Notes under the pieces: generated by a model
What the model was told of the DNA's origin: nothing
The model's input: the letters and a program-made list of their open reading frames with translations, nothing else
The model's database searches: none
Program-made: the position numbers and the translations under genes
Part shown: positions 49,245 through 57,638 of the stretch, one piece after another
Layout of the letters: each line of letters starts with the position of its first letter
How positions within the stretch are numbered: position 1 is the stretch's first letter
Source: JAGWBJ01 sp964291465
Lineage (GTDB): Bacteria > Chloroflexota > Dehalococcoidia > Lucifugimonadales > JAGWBF01
DNA: 64,000 bases
Direction of reading: 5' to 3'
Assembly: GCA_964291465.2 (NCBI GenBank)
Contig: OZ219936.1
Location: 124,001 to 188,000 of the forward strand

Positions 49245-50138
49245 CTAGCCCGACTTGGCTTTGGCCTTGGAGCGGCGCTTCTTGGGAGCGGGCGCGTCCT
49301 CTGGCTCGGTGGGGGACTCGGCGGGCGATACGGCGGGTGGGCCGGGCGGCGCCTCCTCGGCCTTCTTGGTCGCGGCGATGCTGGCCTTCAGCGCGTCCAT
49401 CAGGTCGCTCACCTTGCCCTTGGGCGGCGGTGGAGCGGCTGTCACGGGCTGCTGGGAGGTGAGCTTCCCCTCGATGGTGCGCTCCAGGGCCAGCCGGTAC
49501 TCGTCCTGGAAGATCTCCGGCTGGTAGGGCGCGGTGAGCTGGTCTATGAGTATGGACGCCATGCCCATCTCCTGGTCGGTGATGGCGGTCCTCTCCTCGG
49601 GCAGGTCCAGCTCGTTGGTCCCGCGGATCTCGTCGGGGTAGTGCATGGTGTGCATAGAGATGGCCTTCTGGTAGGGCCGAAGGCAGCATATGTGCTCCTT
49701 CTGGCGCAGGGAGACCTTGGCGATGGCCACCCTGCCGCTGTCCTCGAGGGACTGTTTCAGCAGGTAGAAGGGCTTGACCCCGACGCCCTCGGGCTCCAGC
49801 ATGTAGGAGCGCTCGAAGTTGATGGGGTCGATGTCTCCCAGGTCCACGAACTGGGTGATCTCTATGACGTGGGTGGAAGGCACCGGGAGGTTCTCGAAGT
49901 CCGCCGGGTCCATCTCCAGGTACTGCTCCTTGGCGTACTCGTAGCCGCGCACGATCTCCGAGGCCTCGACCTCGGTCTCGTGGTACGGGCAGTACCGCTT
50001 CTGGCGGATGCGGTTCTGGCACGTCTTGTGCAGGGTGACGAAGGAGAGGTCCTTGCTCTCAGTGGCGGTGTACAGCTTGATGGGAATGGCCACCATCCCA
50101 AAGCTCACCGCGCCTCTCCATATCGCTCTTCTGGCCAT
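49245..50138 (-). CDS. ku: Ku protein, non-homologous end joining
   Basis: 297 residues, homodimeric bacterial Ku. ARRAIWRGAVSFGMVAIPIKLYTAT, LHKTCQNRIRQKRYCPYHETEV and IDQLTAPYQPEIFQDEYR are typical; the ring core runs to about 230 and a Lys-rich tail ends PKKRRSKAKAKSG, which can bind DNA. Ku holds broken ends and recruits LigD. ATG 50138 follows AGGAGGTA; the frame to 50195 is an overlap artefact. Downstream of a single-domain ligase and upstream of the retropepsin-like gene on the same strand. Confidence 0.93.
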   Translation of the reverse strand: MARRAIWRGAVSFGMVAIPIKLYTATESKDLSFVTLHKTCQNRIRQKRYCPYHETEVEASEIVRGYEYAKEQYLEMDPADFENLPVPSTHVIEITQFVDLGDIDPINFERSYMLEPEGVGVKPFYLLKQSLEDSGRVAIAKVSLRQKEHICCLRPYQKAISMHTMHYPDEIRGTNELDLPEERTAITDQEMGMASILIDQLTAPYQPEIFQDEYRLALERTIEGKLTSQQPVTAAPPPPKGKVSDLMDALKASIAATKKAEEAPPGPPAVSPAESPTEPEDAPAPKKRRSKAKAKSG

Positions 50139-50290
50139 GGGTGTACCTCCTAAAGACCACCAGATGAAGACCACCAACCGGTGGCGTCTACCCACTCACC
50201 CGCCAGCCACGGACCCATTTCACCACGAACGGCCCGCCCGAGAATAGTGCACGGGCCACCCGAATTCGGTCAAACCGCGCCCCTTGCCCA

Positions 50291-51301
50291 TCAGGCGAAG
50301 TCCGCCAGCAGCTTCGGCCATCCGGGCGCGTCGGCAACGACGCAGTCCGCCGGAGACTTGTCGTCCCGAAGCGCCTTGAACATGGGATAGGTCAGCTCGC
50401 CGTCCTCGCTGAACTCGCCGTACTCCACCTGGCAGACGACCTGGGGGCGGCACCAGAACATCAGCCGCCGGACCCGGGGCAAAGAGCCGAAGGGACACTC
50501 CTCGACGTGAATACGCTGGAGGTCCAGGCCCAGGTCCCTGGCGGCGGCCCCCGAGAGGCCCGCGGAGACCTGCCCCACGAACACCAGCCGCTTGTCGTCG
50601 TCGTGCAGCCCGAGCAGCAGGCTGTCGAAGGCGCCCCGGTTGCCGCCGGCGAACGTGTAGCCGCCTATGACGAACTCCGACTCCCGGACGCGCTTCACCT
50701 TGAGCCAGTGCCGGCTGCGCCTCCCGGGCAGGTAGGGGCTGGACTTCTCCTTGGCCACGACGCCTTCCAGGCCGTGCTGGCAGGTGGCCTGGAAGAAGGC
50801 GGACCCGTCGCCATCCACCAGCTCGCAGACCTGGGCCATGTCGCTGGGCCGGACCATCTCGTGGAGGCGGCCCTTCCGGCGGTACAGGGGCTCGGCCATG
50901 ACCGAACGGCCCTCAAGGTAGAGGAGGTCGAAGGCGATGAAGTGGACCGGGTTGTCCCGCCCGCCCCTGCGGCCCGCCGCGCTCAGACGCCTCTGGAGCA
51001 GGGAGAAGCTGGGGCGCCCGTCGGAGTCCAGGCACACCAGCTCACCGTCCAGCACGACGCCCCGGGCGCCCACCTGACCGGGCAGGTCCGCAAGCTCGGG
51101 AAAGCTGGCGGTGATGTCCCGGGAGGTGCGGCTGAGCAGCCGGAGACGGCCGTCCTCCAGGAACGCCATGGCCCGGATGCCGTCCCACTTGAGCTCGAAG
51201 AAATGGTCCGTGGAGTCGAAGGGGTGCCGGGCAAGGCGGGCCAGCATCGGCTTCACCGCCGCGGGCAGACCCCGGGAGACCCTGGATTGGACTACCGCCA
51301 T
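50291..51301 (-). CDS. ATP-dependent DNA ligase, ligase domain only (LigD/LigC-like)
   Basis: 336 residues. The nucleotidyltransferase core has K38 (FFELKWDGIR, KxDG motif I), ELVCLDSDGRPSFSLLQ, GLEGVVAKEKSSPY (motif IV) and the OB-fold part ending VEYGEFSEDGELTYPMFK. No polymerase or phosphoesterase domain is attached, so it resembles LigC or a stripped LigD. Start ATG 51301 follows GGAAGAG; the upstream frame to 51358 is short. Paired with Ku and oriented away from the three-domain LigD. Confidence 0.9.
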   Translation of the reverse strand: MAVVQSRVSRGLPAAVKPMLARLARHPFDSTDHFFELKWDGIRAMAFLEDGRLRLLSRTSRDITASFPELADLPGQVGARGVVLDGELVCLDSDGRPSFSLLQRRLSAAGRRGGRDNPVHFIAFDLLYLEGRSVMAEPLYRRKGRLHEMVRPSDMAQVCELVDGDGSAFFQATCQHGLEGVVAKEKSSPYLPGRRSRHWLKVKRVRESEFVIGGYTFAGGNRGAFDSLLLGLHDDDKRLVFVGQVSAGLSGAAARDLGLDLQRIHVEECPFGSLPRVRRLMFWCRPQVVCQVEYGEFSEDGELTYPMFKALRDDKSPADCVVADAPGWPKLLADFA

Positions 51302-51422
51302 ACTCTTCCGTCCGTAGAGCCTGGCACCAGCATATACGACCGTCGTCGAGGGGGTCAACCGGCCCCCCGCCGCCCGCGACTACCTGGGCCGACCAGCCCG
51401 GGACGACCTCCCCAGGGTGGAC

Positions 51423-51442
51423 TTGTTCCTCCGGAGGAACAA
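51423..51442. promoter_or_regulatory. Perfect 20-bp palindrome, possible operator
   Basis: TTGTTCCTCCGGAGGAACAA reads identically on both strands with no centre spacer. It is about 120 bases upstream of the ligase start. It resembles a dimeric repressor site in form; the regulator is unknown. Confidence 0.65.
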
Positions 51443-51488
51443 TCAAGGGTCAATTGGGTCACGGGTGCGACGGCCTCCAGCACCCCGT

Positions 51489-51704
51489 TCGGATACCAGT
51501 TTGGATAACGTGTCCCGGGCCTGTCAAGGGAGACGTGTCCGTTTGCATTCTCCCACTCTTGCGCGGCCAATGGCCCGAGGGGTGGGTGCTGCTATATCGG
51601 ATACCAGTTTGGATAACGTGTCCCGGGCCTGTCAAGGGAGACGTGTCCGTTTGCATTCTCCCACTCTTGCGCGGCCAATGGCCCGAGGGGTGGGTGCTGC
51701 TATA
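51489..51704. repeat. 108-bp direct tandem duplication
   Basis: 51489-51596 and 51597-51704 match over the full 108 bases. Each copy ends in TGCTATA. The first continues into TC (TATATC), the second into AT (TATAAT at 51701), so the second -10 is better than the first. Confidence 0.9.
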
Positions 51705-51706
51705 AT
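51698..51706 (+). promoter_or_regulatory. Extended -10 promoter of the DUF72-LigD arm
   Basis: TGC followed by TATAAT (51701-51706), in the second copy of the 108-bp duplication. No strong -35 (ATGGCC at 17 bases). About 48 bases ahead of ATG 51754, which also has GGAGGGAAG in its leader. Confidence 0.6.
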
Positions 51707-51753
51707 TGTAGCCTGCACCGCCACCGGAAGGCCGGCCCGGCACCGGAGGGAAG

Positions 51754-52467
51754 ATGATATTCATCGGCACATCCGGCTACAACTACCCGGAATGGAAGGG
51801 AAGCTTCTACCCCGACGACCTCCCCACGAGCAAGATGCTGCCCTACTACTCACGGCAGCTCTCCACCGTCGAGATCAACTACACCTTCTACCGGTTCCCC
51901 AGCGAGAAGGCGGTGGAGGGCTGGAGGGCCGCCACGCCGGAGGGGTTCACCTTCACCCTAAAGGCCCCGCGACGCATAACCCACGACGCCCGCCTGAAGG
52001 ACTGCCAGGACGTGACCCAGGCCTTCAGCCTTCGCGCCCGGTCCCTGGGCGACAAGCTGGGGGTGCTGTTCTTCCAGCTGCCCCCGTCCTTCAGGGCGGA
52101 CACGGAGGCGCTGGACTCGTTCCTGGACTGGGCGCCGCCGGACCTGCGGGTGGCGATGGAGTTTCGCCACGCCTCCTGGCACTCGGAGGAGGTGTTCAGC
52201 AGGCTCAGGTCCGCCAACGTTGCCATGTGCATAGCCGACAGCGAGCGAATGACGACGCCGGTGGAGGCGACGGCCGACTTCGGCTACTTCCGGCTGCGGG
52301 ACGAGAGCTACCAGCAGGAGGACATCGACTTCTGGGCGGAGGCGATAATGGACCATTCTACGGACTGGAAGGACGTCTTCGTCTACTTCAAGCACGAGGA
52401 TAAGGGCACGGGGCCAGCGTTCGTCAGGCAGCTCGAAGCGAGCCTCGAGGCGCGCACGCCGGCCTAG
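51754..52467 (+). CDS. DUF72 (YecE-like) protein
   Basis: 237 residues. MIFIGTSGYNYPEWKGSFYP, VEINYTFYRFPSEKA and FTFTLKAPRRITHDARLKD are family features; the TIM-barrel-like fold has an unresolved biochemical role. DUF72 genes often lie near DNA-repair genes. Its stop and the LigD start are 5 bases apart, so they are probably co-transcribed. Confidence 0.9.
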   Translation: MIFIGTSGYNYPEWKGSFYPDDLPTSKMLPYYSRQLSTVEINYTFYRFPSEKAVEGWRAATPEGFTFTLKAPRRITHDARLKDCQDVTQAFSLRARSLGDKLGVLFFQLPPSFRADTEALDSFLDWAPPDLRVAMEFRHASWHSEEVFSRLRSANVAMCIADSERMTTPVEATADFGYFRLRDESYQQEDIDFWAEAIMDHSTDWKDVFVYFKHEDKGTGPAFVRQLEASLEARTPA

Positions 52468-52472
52468 CCGTG

Positions 52473-55190
52473 ATGCTGGAAGAGTATCGAAGCAAGCGGG
52501 ACTTCTCCCGCACCCGGGAGCCAGCCCCCGCCGACGGGCGGTCCGGCGGGGGAAGCCTGCGGTTCGTGGTCCAGAAGCACGCGGCAAGGCGGCTCCACTA
52601 CGACTTCCGGCTGGAGGTGGACGGGGTCCTCAAGTCCTGGGCGGTACCCAAGGGCCCCTTGGCGGACCCGAAGGAGAAACGCCTGGCCGTCCACGTGGAG
52701 GACCACCCCTTGGAGTACGCCACCTTCGAGGGTGTGATAGCCCACGGCAACTACGGCGGGGGCCAGGTCATCGTGTGGGACACGGGCGCCTACTCTCCCG
52801 ACGAGGGGGGCCTCTCCTTCGGGCACAAGGAGGAGTCCGAGGAGCGCATGCGCGCGGACCTGGAGAGGGGGAAGCTGTCCTTCACCCTCCGGGGCCGCAA
52901 GCTCAAGGGGTCCTGGACTCTGGTGCGCACCTCCAGAAACCCCAAGGACTGGCTCCTCATCAAGCACCGGGACGAGCACGTGGACACGGAGCACGCCCTG
53001 GTCGACCAGGACAGGTCGGTGCAGTCGGGCCTCACGCTGGAGGACCTGAAGGAGGGGCGGCTTCCCGAGCCGGCCTCCGGCGGCGCCGCACTGTCCGCGC
53101 TAGGCACGCCCGGCGACTTCCCGGCAAGAATGAAGCCGATGCTGGCGCGGACCGCGGACAGGCCCTTCTCCCACCCGGACTGGCTGTTCGAGCCCAAGCT
53201 GGACGGACACCGGGTGCTGGCGTTCATCCAGGACGGCAACGTGACCCTGCTGAGCCGGAACGGCAACGACCTGACCTCCGCCGTCCCGATGATAGTCCAG
53301 GAGCTGGAGGCCCAGCCCGAGGGGGAGCTGGTGCTGGACGGAGAGCTGGTGGCCCTGGACTCCGAGGGGCATCCCAACTTCGGCCTGCTCCAGCAGACCA
53401 TGCAGCTGGAGCCCAGGGCCGTGGACCGTCCCGCCGAAGACGCGCCCCTGGCCTACTACCCCTTCGACGTGCTCCACGTCGACGGAAGGGACCTGCGCCG
53501 CGTCCCCCTGTTCCAGCGAAAGGAGGTCCTCGGCCGCGTGGTGGTCGGGGGAGACCACGTCCGGCAGGTGGAGTACATCGACGGCGAAGGCGAGACCTTC
53601 TACCGCGCCGCCTCGGAGCTGGGCCTGGAGGGGATGGTGGCCAAGAAACGGGACAGCATCTACGAACCCGGGCGGCGCAGCGCCTCGTGGCTCAAGGTGA
53701 AGGGCGTACGGGAGCAGGAGCTGGTCATCGGGGGCTACACGCCCGGGACCGGCTCCAGAGCCTCCACCTTCGGCTCCCTGGTGGTGGGATACTACGAGAA
53801 CGGAGTCCTGAAGTACGCCGGCAGAGTGGGCAGCGGGTTCGACTCCCGCTCCCTGGTGACCCTGAAGGCATCCCTGGACGCCATAGCGGCAGACGCCAGT
53901 CCCTTCGCGCCCGACCCGGAGGTGGACTCCGCCGGGGCAGCCTGGGTACGGCCCATCCTCGTGGCGAGGGTGAAGTTCGCCGAGTGGACCCACGCCGACC
54001 GGCTCCGCGCCCCCGTCTTCCTCGGACTCCGCACCGACGTGGACGCCGGGTCCGTCACCCGGAGCGCCGAGGAGACGGTGACATCCGCCCCGGCCACGGC
54101 CCCCGGGGACCACCCAGCGCAGGCCGTCGACGACGTGCCCGCCCTCCTGGAGCAGCTCTCCGGGAAGCAGGACAAGCTACTCCTGACGGTCTCGGGCCAC
54201 CGCATCGGGCTGACCAACCTGAACAAGGCGCTGTGGCCCGAGAACGGCGCCGGGGGACCCTACACGAAGCGGGACCTGGTCCGGCACTACCTGGAGACCA
54301 GCGACCACCTGCTGCCCCACCTGAAGGACCGTCCCCTGACGTTCACCCGCTACCCCAACGGCATACACGGGGGGAGCTTCTACCAGAAGCACTCAGATCT
54401 GAAGCGGCCCGAGTTCGTGGAGACGGTACGCCTGTACTCCTCCCACAACGAAGGGGACGGCGACTTCATCATGGCCAACAACCTGCCCACGCTGGTCTGG
54501 CTGGCCCAGCTCGCCAGCATCGAGCTGCACCCGTGGCTGTCCCGGGTGACCCAGCTCCCGGACGCGGCCCACCTCCCCACCACCTTCACCGGGTCCAAGG
54601 AGGCGATGGACGCCAGCGTCCTGAACTACCCGGACTTCATCGTCTTCGACCTCGACCCCTACATCTACTCGGGCAAGGAGAAGTCGGGGGACGAGCCCGA
54701 GCTGAACCGCCGGGCCTTCTCCAAGACCGTTGAGGTGGCCCGGGAGCTGAAGGACATCCTGGACCAGCTCTCCCTGTCGTCCTTCGTGAAGACGTCGGGC
54801 AAGACGGGCCTCCACATCTACGTGCCCGTACTGCGGCAGTACGGCTACCCGGTGACCCGCAGCACGTGCCAGCTCATAGGCCGGTTCCTGATGCAGCACC
54901 TGCCCCAGGACGTGACCATGGAGTGGACGGTGAGCAAGCGCGGCGGGAAGATATTCCTGGACCACAACCAGAACGTCCGCACCAAGAACATGGCCTCCAT
55001 CTACTCCCTGAGGCCCGCGCCCAACGCGCCGGTGTCCACCCCCCTTCGGTGGGAGGAGCTGGACCGGGTCTACCCCACGGACTTCACCATCCAGACGACG
55101 CCGGAGCGGCTAAGGGAGGTTGGAGACCTGTGGGCGGGCATCCTGGCAGCCAAGCACGACCTGCGACGGCTGCTGGAGGAGGCGGTGTAG
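52473..55190 (+). CDS. ligD: LigD, three-domain end-joining ligase (PE-LIG-POL)
   Basis: 905 residues. Domain order: phosphoesterase (about 25-190; LHYDFRLEVDG and HVEDHPLEYATFEG supply H42, D44, H74, H78), ATP ligase (about 220-530; FEPKLDGHRVLAF with K242) and primase-polymerase (about 575-900; IVFDLDPYIY with the metal Asp pair, and later FVKTSGKTGLHIYVPV). This is the Pseudomonas-type order, not the mycobacterial POL-PE-LIG. Start ATG 52473, GTG 52470 also possible. It fills and seals ends held by Ku. Confidence 0.94.
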   Translation: MLEEYRSKRDFSRTREPAPADGRSGGGSLRFVVQKHAARRLHYDFRLEVDGVLKSWAVPKGPLADPKEKRLAVHVEDHPLEYATFEGVIAHGNYGGGQVIVWDTGAYSPDEGGLSFGHKEESEERMRADLERGKLSFTLRGRKLKGSWTLVRTSRNPKDWLLIKHRDEHVDTEHALVDQDRSVQSGLTLEDLKEGRLPEPASGGAALSALGTPGDFPARMKPMLARTADRPFSHPDWLFEPKLDGHRVLAFIQDGNVTLLSRNGNDLTSAVPMIVQELEAQPEGELVLDGELVALDSEGHPNFGLLQQTMQLEPRAVDRPAEDAPLAYYPFDVLHVDGRDLRRVPLFQRKEVLGRVVVGGDHVRQVEYIDGEGETFYRAASELGLEGMVAKKRDSIYEPGRRSASWLKVKGVREQELVIGGYTPGTGSRASTFGSLVVGYYENGVLKYAGRVGSGFDSRSLVTLKASLDAIAADASPFAPDPEVDSAGAAWVRPILVARVKFAEWTHADRLRAPVFLGLRTDVDAGSVTRSAEETVTSAPATAPGDHPAQAVDDVPALLEQLSGKQDKLLLTVSGHRIGLTNLNKALWPENGAGGPYTKRDLVRHYLETSDHLLPHLKDRPLTFTRYPNGIHGGSFYQKHSDLKRPEFVETVRLYSSHNEGDGDFIMANNLPTLVWLAQLASIELHPWLSRVTQLPDAAHLPTTFTGSKEAMDASVLNYPDFIVFDLDPYIYSGKEKSGDEPELNRRAFSKTVEVARELKDILDQLSLSSFVKTSGKTGLHIYVPVLRQYGYPVTRSTCQLIGRFLMQHLPQDVTMEWTVSKRGGKIFLDHNQNVRTKNMASIYSLRPAPNAPVSTPLRWEELDRVYPTDFTIQTTPERLREVGDLWAGILAAKHDLRRLLEEAV

Positions 55191-55221
55191 GGGACTACCA
55201 CCGCCGAAGCAGGAGGTCATC

Positions 55222-55563
55222 ATGTCAGAAAAGGGGACACAAGGCCCGGAGAAGCTACCACCCATCCATCCGGGCGAGATCCTCAACGAAGAGTTTCTCC
55301 GTCCGATGAACATCACCCAGTACCGGCTGGCCAAGGCCATTGGCGTTGACGCCCGCAGGATTCACTCGATAGTCCACGGACGACGCTCCATCACCGCTGA
55401 GACAGCCCTGCTGTTCTCGCGCTTCTTCGGCAACTCGCCGGAGTTCTGGATGGGGCTGCAAGGCCAGTACGACCTGGAAACTACGGAGGACCGGCTGTCT
55501 CGAAGACTGGAGACGGTGGCGGCCTACTCGCCGAGGCCGGCCGCCGAAGGGGTCACCGACTAG
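55222..55563 (+). CDS. higA: HigA-family XRE antitoxin-like protein, no toxin gene beside it
   Basis: 113 residues. PIHPGEILNEEFLRPMNITQYRLAKAIGVD and RIHSIVHGRRSITAETALLFSRFFG form the HigA-type helix-turn-helix; the C-terminus is FGNSPEFWMGLQGQYDLETT. HigB would usually precede HigA; here the gene upstream is ligD, so this is an orphan antitoxin or a transcriptional regulator. ATG 55222 follows CAGGAGGTCATC. Its stop overlaps the HyuB stop in CTAG. Confidence 0.88.
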   Translation: MSEKGTQGPEKLPPIHPGEILNEEFLRPMNITQYRLAKAIGVDARRIHSIVHGRRSITAETALLFSRFFGNSPEFWMGLQGQYDLETTEDRLSRRLETVAAYSPRPAAEGVTD

Positions 55564-57638
55564 CAGTCCGGAGACCATAGGCGCCTCACCAGAAGCCGGT
55601 CCCCTTGCTCCAGGCCCAGGTCCTCCCAGGCCTTCCCGTCCAGCTCGATGGCGTCCTCGGGCAGGTCGGGCCGCAGGGCCACGCTGAACCTGAAGGGCGC
55701 CGGCTTGGCTATTGGGGCAACGGGGGGCCCGGCAAAGGCCTCGGCCAGGCGGTGCGTACCGTCGGGCAGGGCGCCGATGCGCCGGGCCGCGGCATCGCCC
55801 ACCCAGGCGACCCTGACTCCCATGTGGAACTCGGGCTCACCGCCCCGGGCCGCCCTCATATACAGCCGGGCCGAGGCCAGGTCTTTCCGTTTCAGGAGGG
55901 TCGCCGGCAGGTCGACCGCCTCGCCTGGGTCGTCGAGGACGACGCCGTAGAGGTCGGCCGCCTGAGCGCGGGACACCCGCCCGTCCAGGACGTCGTCCAA
56001 GACGCGGCCAGGCTCCCGCTCCAGGGGGTCGCCCCAGCCGCCAGCCCCCTGGCTGCAGATACGCAGCACGTCCCCCGCCTTCAGGGGAAAGGCGGTGGCC
56101 TTGCTGCCGTGCACCGGGGAGATGGGCACCGTCTCCCCATCCCTCAGGACCTCGAACCGCGCAAGGGCACCCGGGTAACCCCCGAAGACCCCGGCGGGGG
56201 GGATCATGGCGTGCTCTCCCATCAGCGAGAAGGTCCCGTCCGAGGGGATGCGGTACTCCCGGACGGTGCCCAGACCCCCGCGGAACCTGCCCGGGCCCCC
56301 CGAGTCGCAACGCAGGCACATCCCCAGGAACGTCAGGGGGTAGGCCCTCTCCAGCACCTCGATGCCCCGGGCGTTGGTGTTGCCCGACCGGATGGGCCTC
56401 ACGTAGTCCATGCCGTCGCGGTCGGCCCGGGCGCCTCCCCCTCCGGGGTCGGACCCGTAGAAGATGAAGGGCCTGGGCCGCCCGAAACGGCTGTCGGAGC
56501 CGGAGCAGGTCATATGGTGGGTGGAGGAGCCCTCCTCGGAGGAGACGCGCTCGGGCACCACCTCGGCCAACGCCACCATGGCCGAGATGGCCGCCTGGCC
56601 GACCTCCTGCTGGCCGCCCGCGGCGGCGGGGGCCCTGGCGTTGAGGATCGTCCCCTCGGGAACGATGGTCCGGATGGGGCGCAGGTAGCCGGAGTTGATG
56701 GGCCCGCTGGGGTCCAGGGCAGCCTTCACTCCCATGAACCCGTAGGAGGCCCCCATGGGCAGGGTCACGTTGTTGGGCCCGCCCGTCTGAGGCGAGCTTC
56801 CCGTGTAGTCCACGGTGACGCCGCCGTCCTCGATGCGGACGACGGTCCTGATGCGCAGGTGGCCTGGGATGACCCCGTCGCTGTCCAGGTACCCCTCGTG
56901 GACCAGCGTCCTGTTGGGGAGCCGGGATATGAGGGCCCTGCACCTGCGCTCGTAGGAGTCCAGCACGCCGCTCCAGATGCGCCGCACCCGCTCCCGGCCA
57001 TACCTTTCGACCATGGACGTGATGCGCTGAGCGCCCACCCGGCACCCGGCAAGCTGCGCCAGCAGGTCGCCCCGCATCTCGACGGGCACGCGCACGTTGT
57101 TCAGGATCAGGTCCATGATGTTGGGGTCGATCTCGTTGTCCCGGCCCATGCGTATGATGGGTATGCGCAGCCCCTCCTGGTACATCTCCGTGGCGTTGCC
57201 CGATATGCTGCCGGGGACCATGCCCCCCACGTCGTAGTGGTGGACCCGGGTGGTGGAGAAAGCCACCGTTTCTCCGTCGTAGAACACGGGCACCGCCAGC
57301 AGCACGTCGTTGGGGTGCAGCCCACCGTCCCGGGGGTCGTTGCCCACGAAGATGTCTCCCGGCAGGATGTCGTCGCCAAAGCGGGCGAGCAGGGCCCGAA
57401 GCTGGAAGCCCACCGGGAAGATGTGTATGGCGATGGAGGTGCCGAGGGCCAGCATCTCGGCCCGGGCGTCGAATATGCCGCAGGAGAAGTCGCGCCCGTG
57501 GTGGGCGACGGAGGATCGGGAGGTGCGGAGGATCACCTCGCCCATCTCCCGCACGATGGACTCCAGTCGGTTGCGCACCACCTCGACGGTGATGGAGTCA
57601 ATATCCCCAGCGACGGGGTCCCCGGCGACGGGCCTCAT
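55560..57638 (-). CDS. hyuB: HyuB with a C-terminal extension, copy 5
   Basis: 692 residues, about 100 longer than the other copies. The body is standard: DSITVEVVRNRLESIVREMG, SVAHHGRDFSCGIFDARAEM, GNDPRDGGLHPNDVLLAV, VTVDYTGSSPQTGG and GAGGWGDPLEREPGRVLDD. After YGVVLDD (about residue 570) comes an extension with AWVGDAAARRIGALPDG and a final LGLEQGDRLLVRRLW that looks like a small beta-barrel, unassigned. ATGA overlap with HyuA copy 2 upstream (TGA 57637, ATG 57638). Same operon. Confidence 0.9.
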   Translation of the reverse strand: MRPVAGDPVAGDIDSITVEVVRNRLESIVREMGEVILRTSRSSVAHHGRDFSCGIFDARAEMLALGTSIAIHIFPVGFQLRALLARFGDDILPGDIFVGNDPRDGGLHPNDVLLAVPVFYDGETVAFSTTRVHHYDVGGMVPGSISGNATEMYQEGLRIPIIRMGRDNEIDPNIMDLILNNVRVPVEMRGDLLAQLAGCRVGAQRITSMVERYGRERVRRIWSGVLDSYERRCRALISRLPNRTLVHEGYLDSDGVIPGHLRIRTVVRIEDGGVTVDYTGSSPQTGGPNNVTLPMGASYGFMGVKAALDPSGPINSGYLRPIRTIVPEGTILNARAPAAAGGQQEVGQAAISAMVALAEVVPERVSSEEGSSTHHMTCSGSDSRFGRPRPFIFYGSDPGGGGARADRDGMDYVRPIRSGNTNARGIEVLERAYPLTFLGMCLRCDSGGPGRFRGGLGTVREYRIPSDGTFSLMGEHAMIPPAGVFGGYPGALARFEVLRDGETVPISPVHGSKATAFPLKAGDVLRICSQGAGGWGDPLEREPGRVLDDVLDGRVSRAQAADLYGVVLDDPGEAVDLPATLLKRKDLASARLYMRAARGGEPEFHMGVRVAWVGDAAARRIGALPDGTHRLAEAFAGPPVAPIAKPAPFRFSVALRPDLPEDAIELDGKAWEDLGLEQGDRLLVRRLWSPDC

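Larger units (their letters stand above)
51302..51753. other. Divergent control region of the end-joining locus
   Basis: 452 bases without a gene, separating the minus-strand ligase/Ku arm from the plus-strand DUF72/LigD arm. Holds a perfect 20-bp palindrome (51423-51442), a 108-bp tandem duplication (51489-51704) and an extended -10 (51698-51706). No promoter was clearly seen for the minus arm. Confidence 0.6.
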
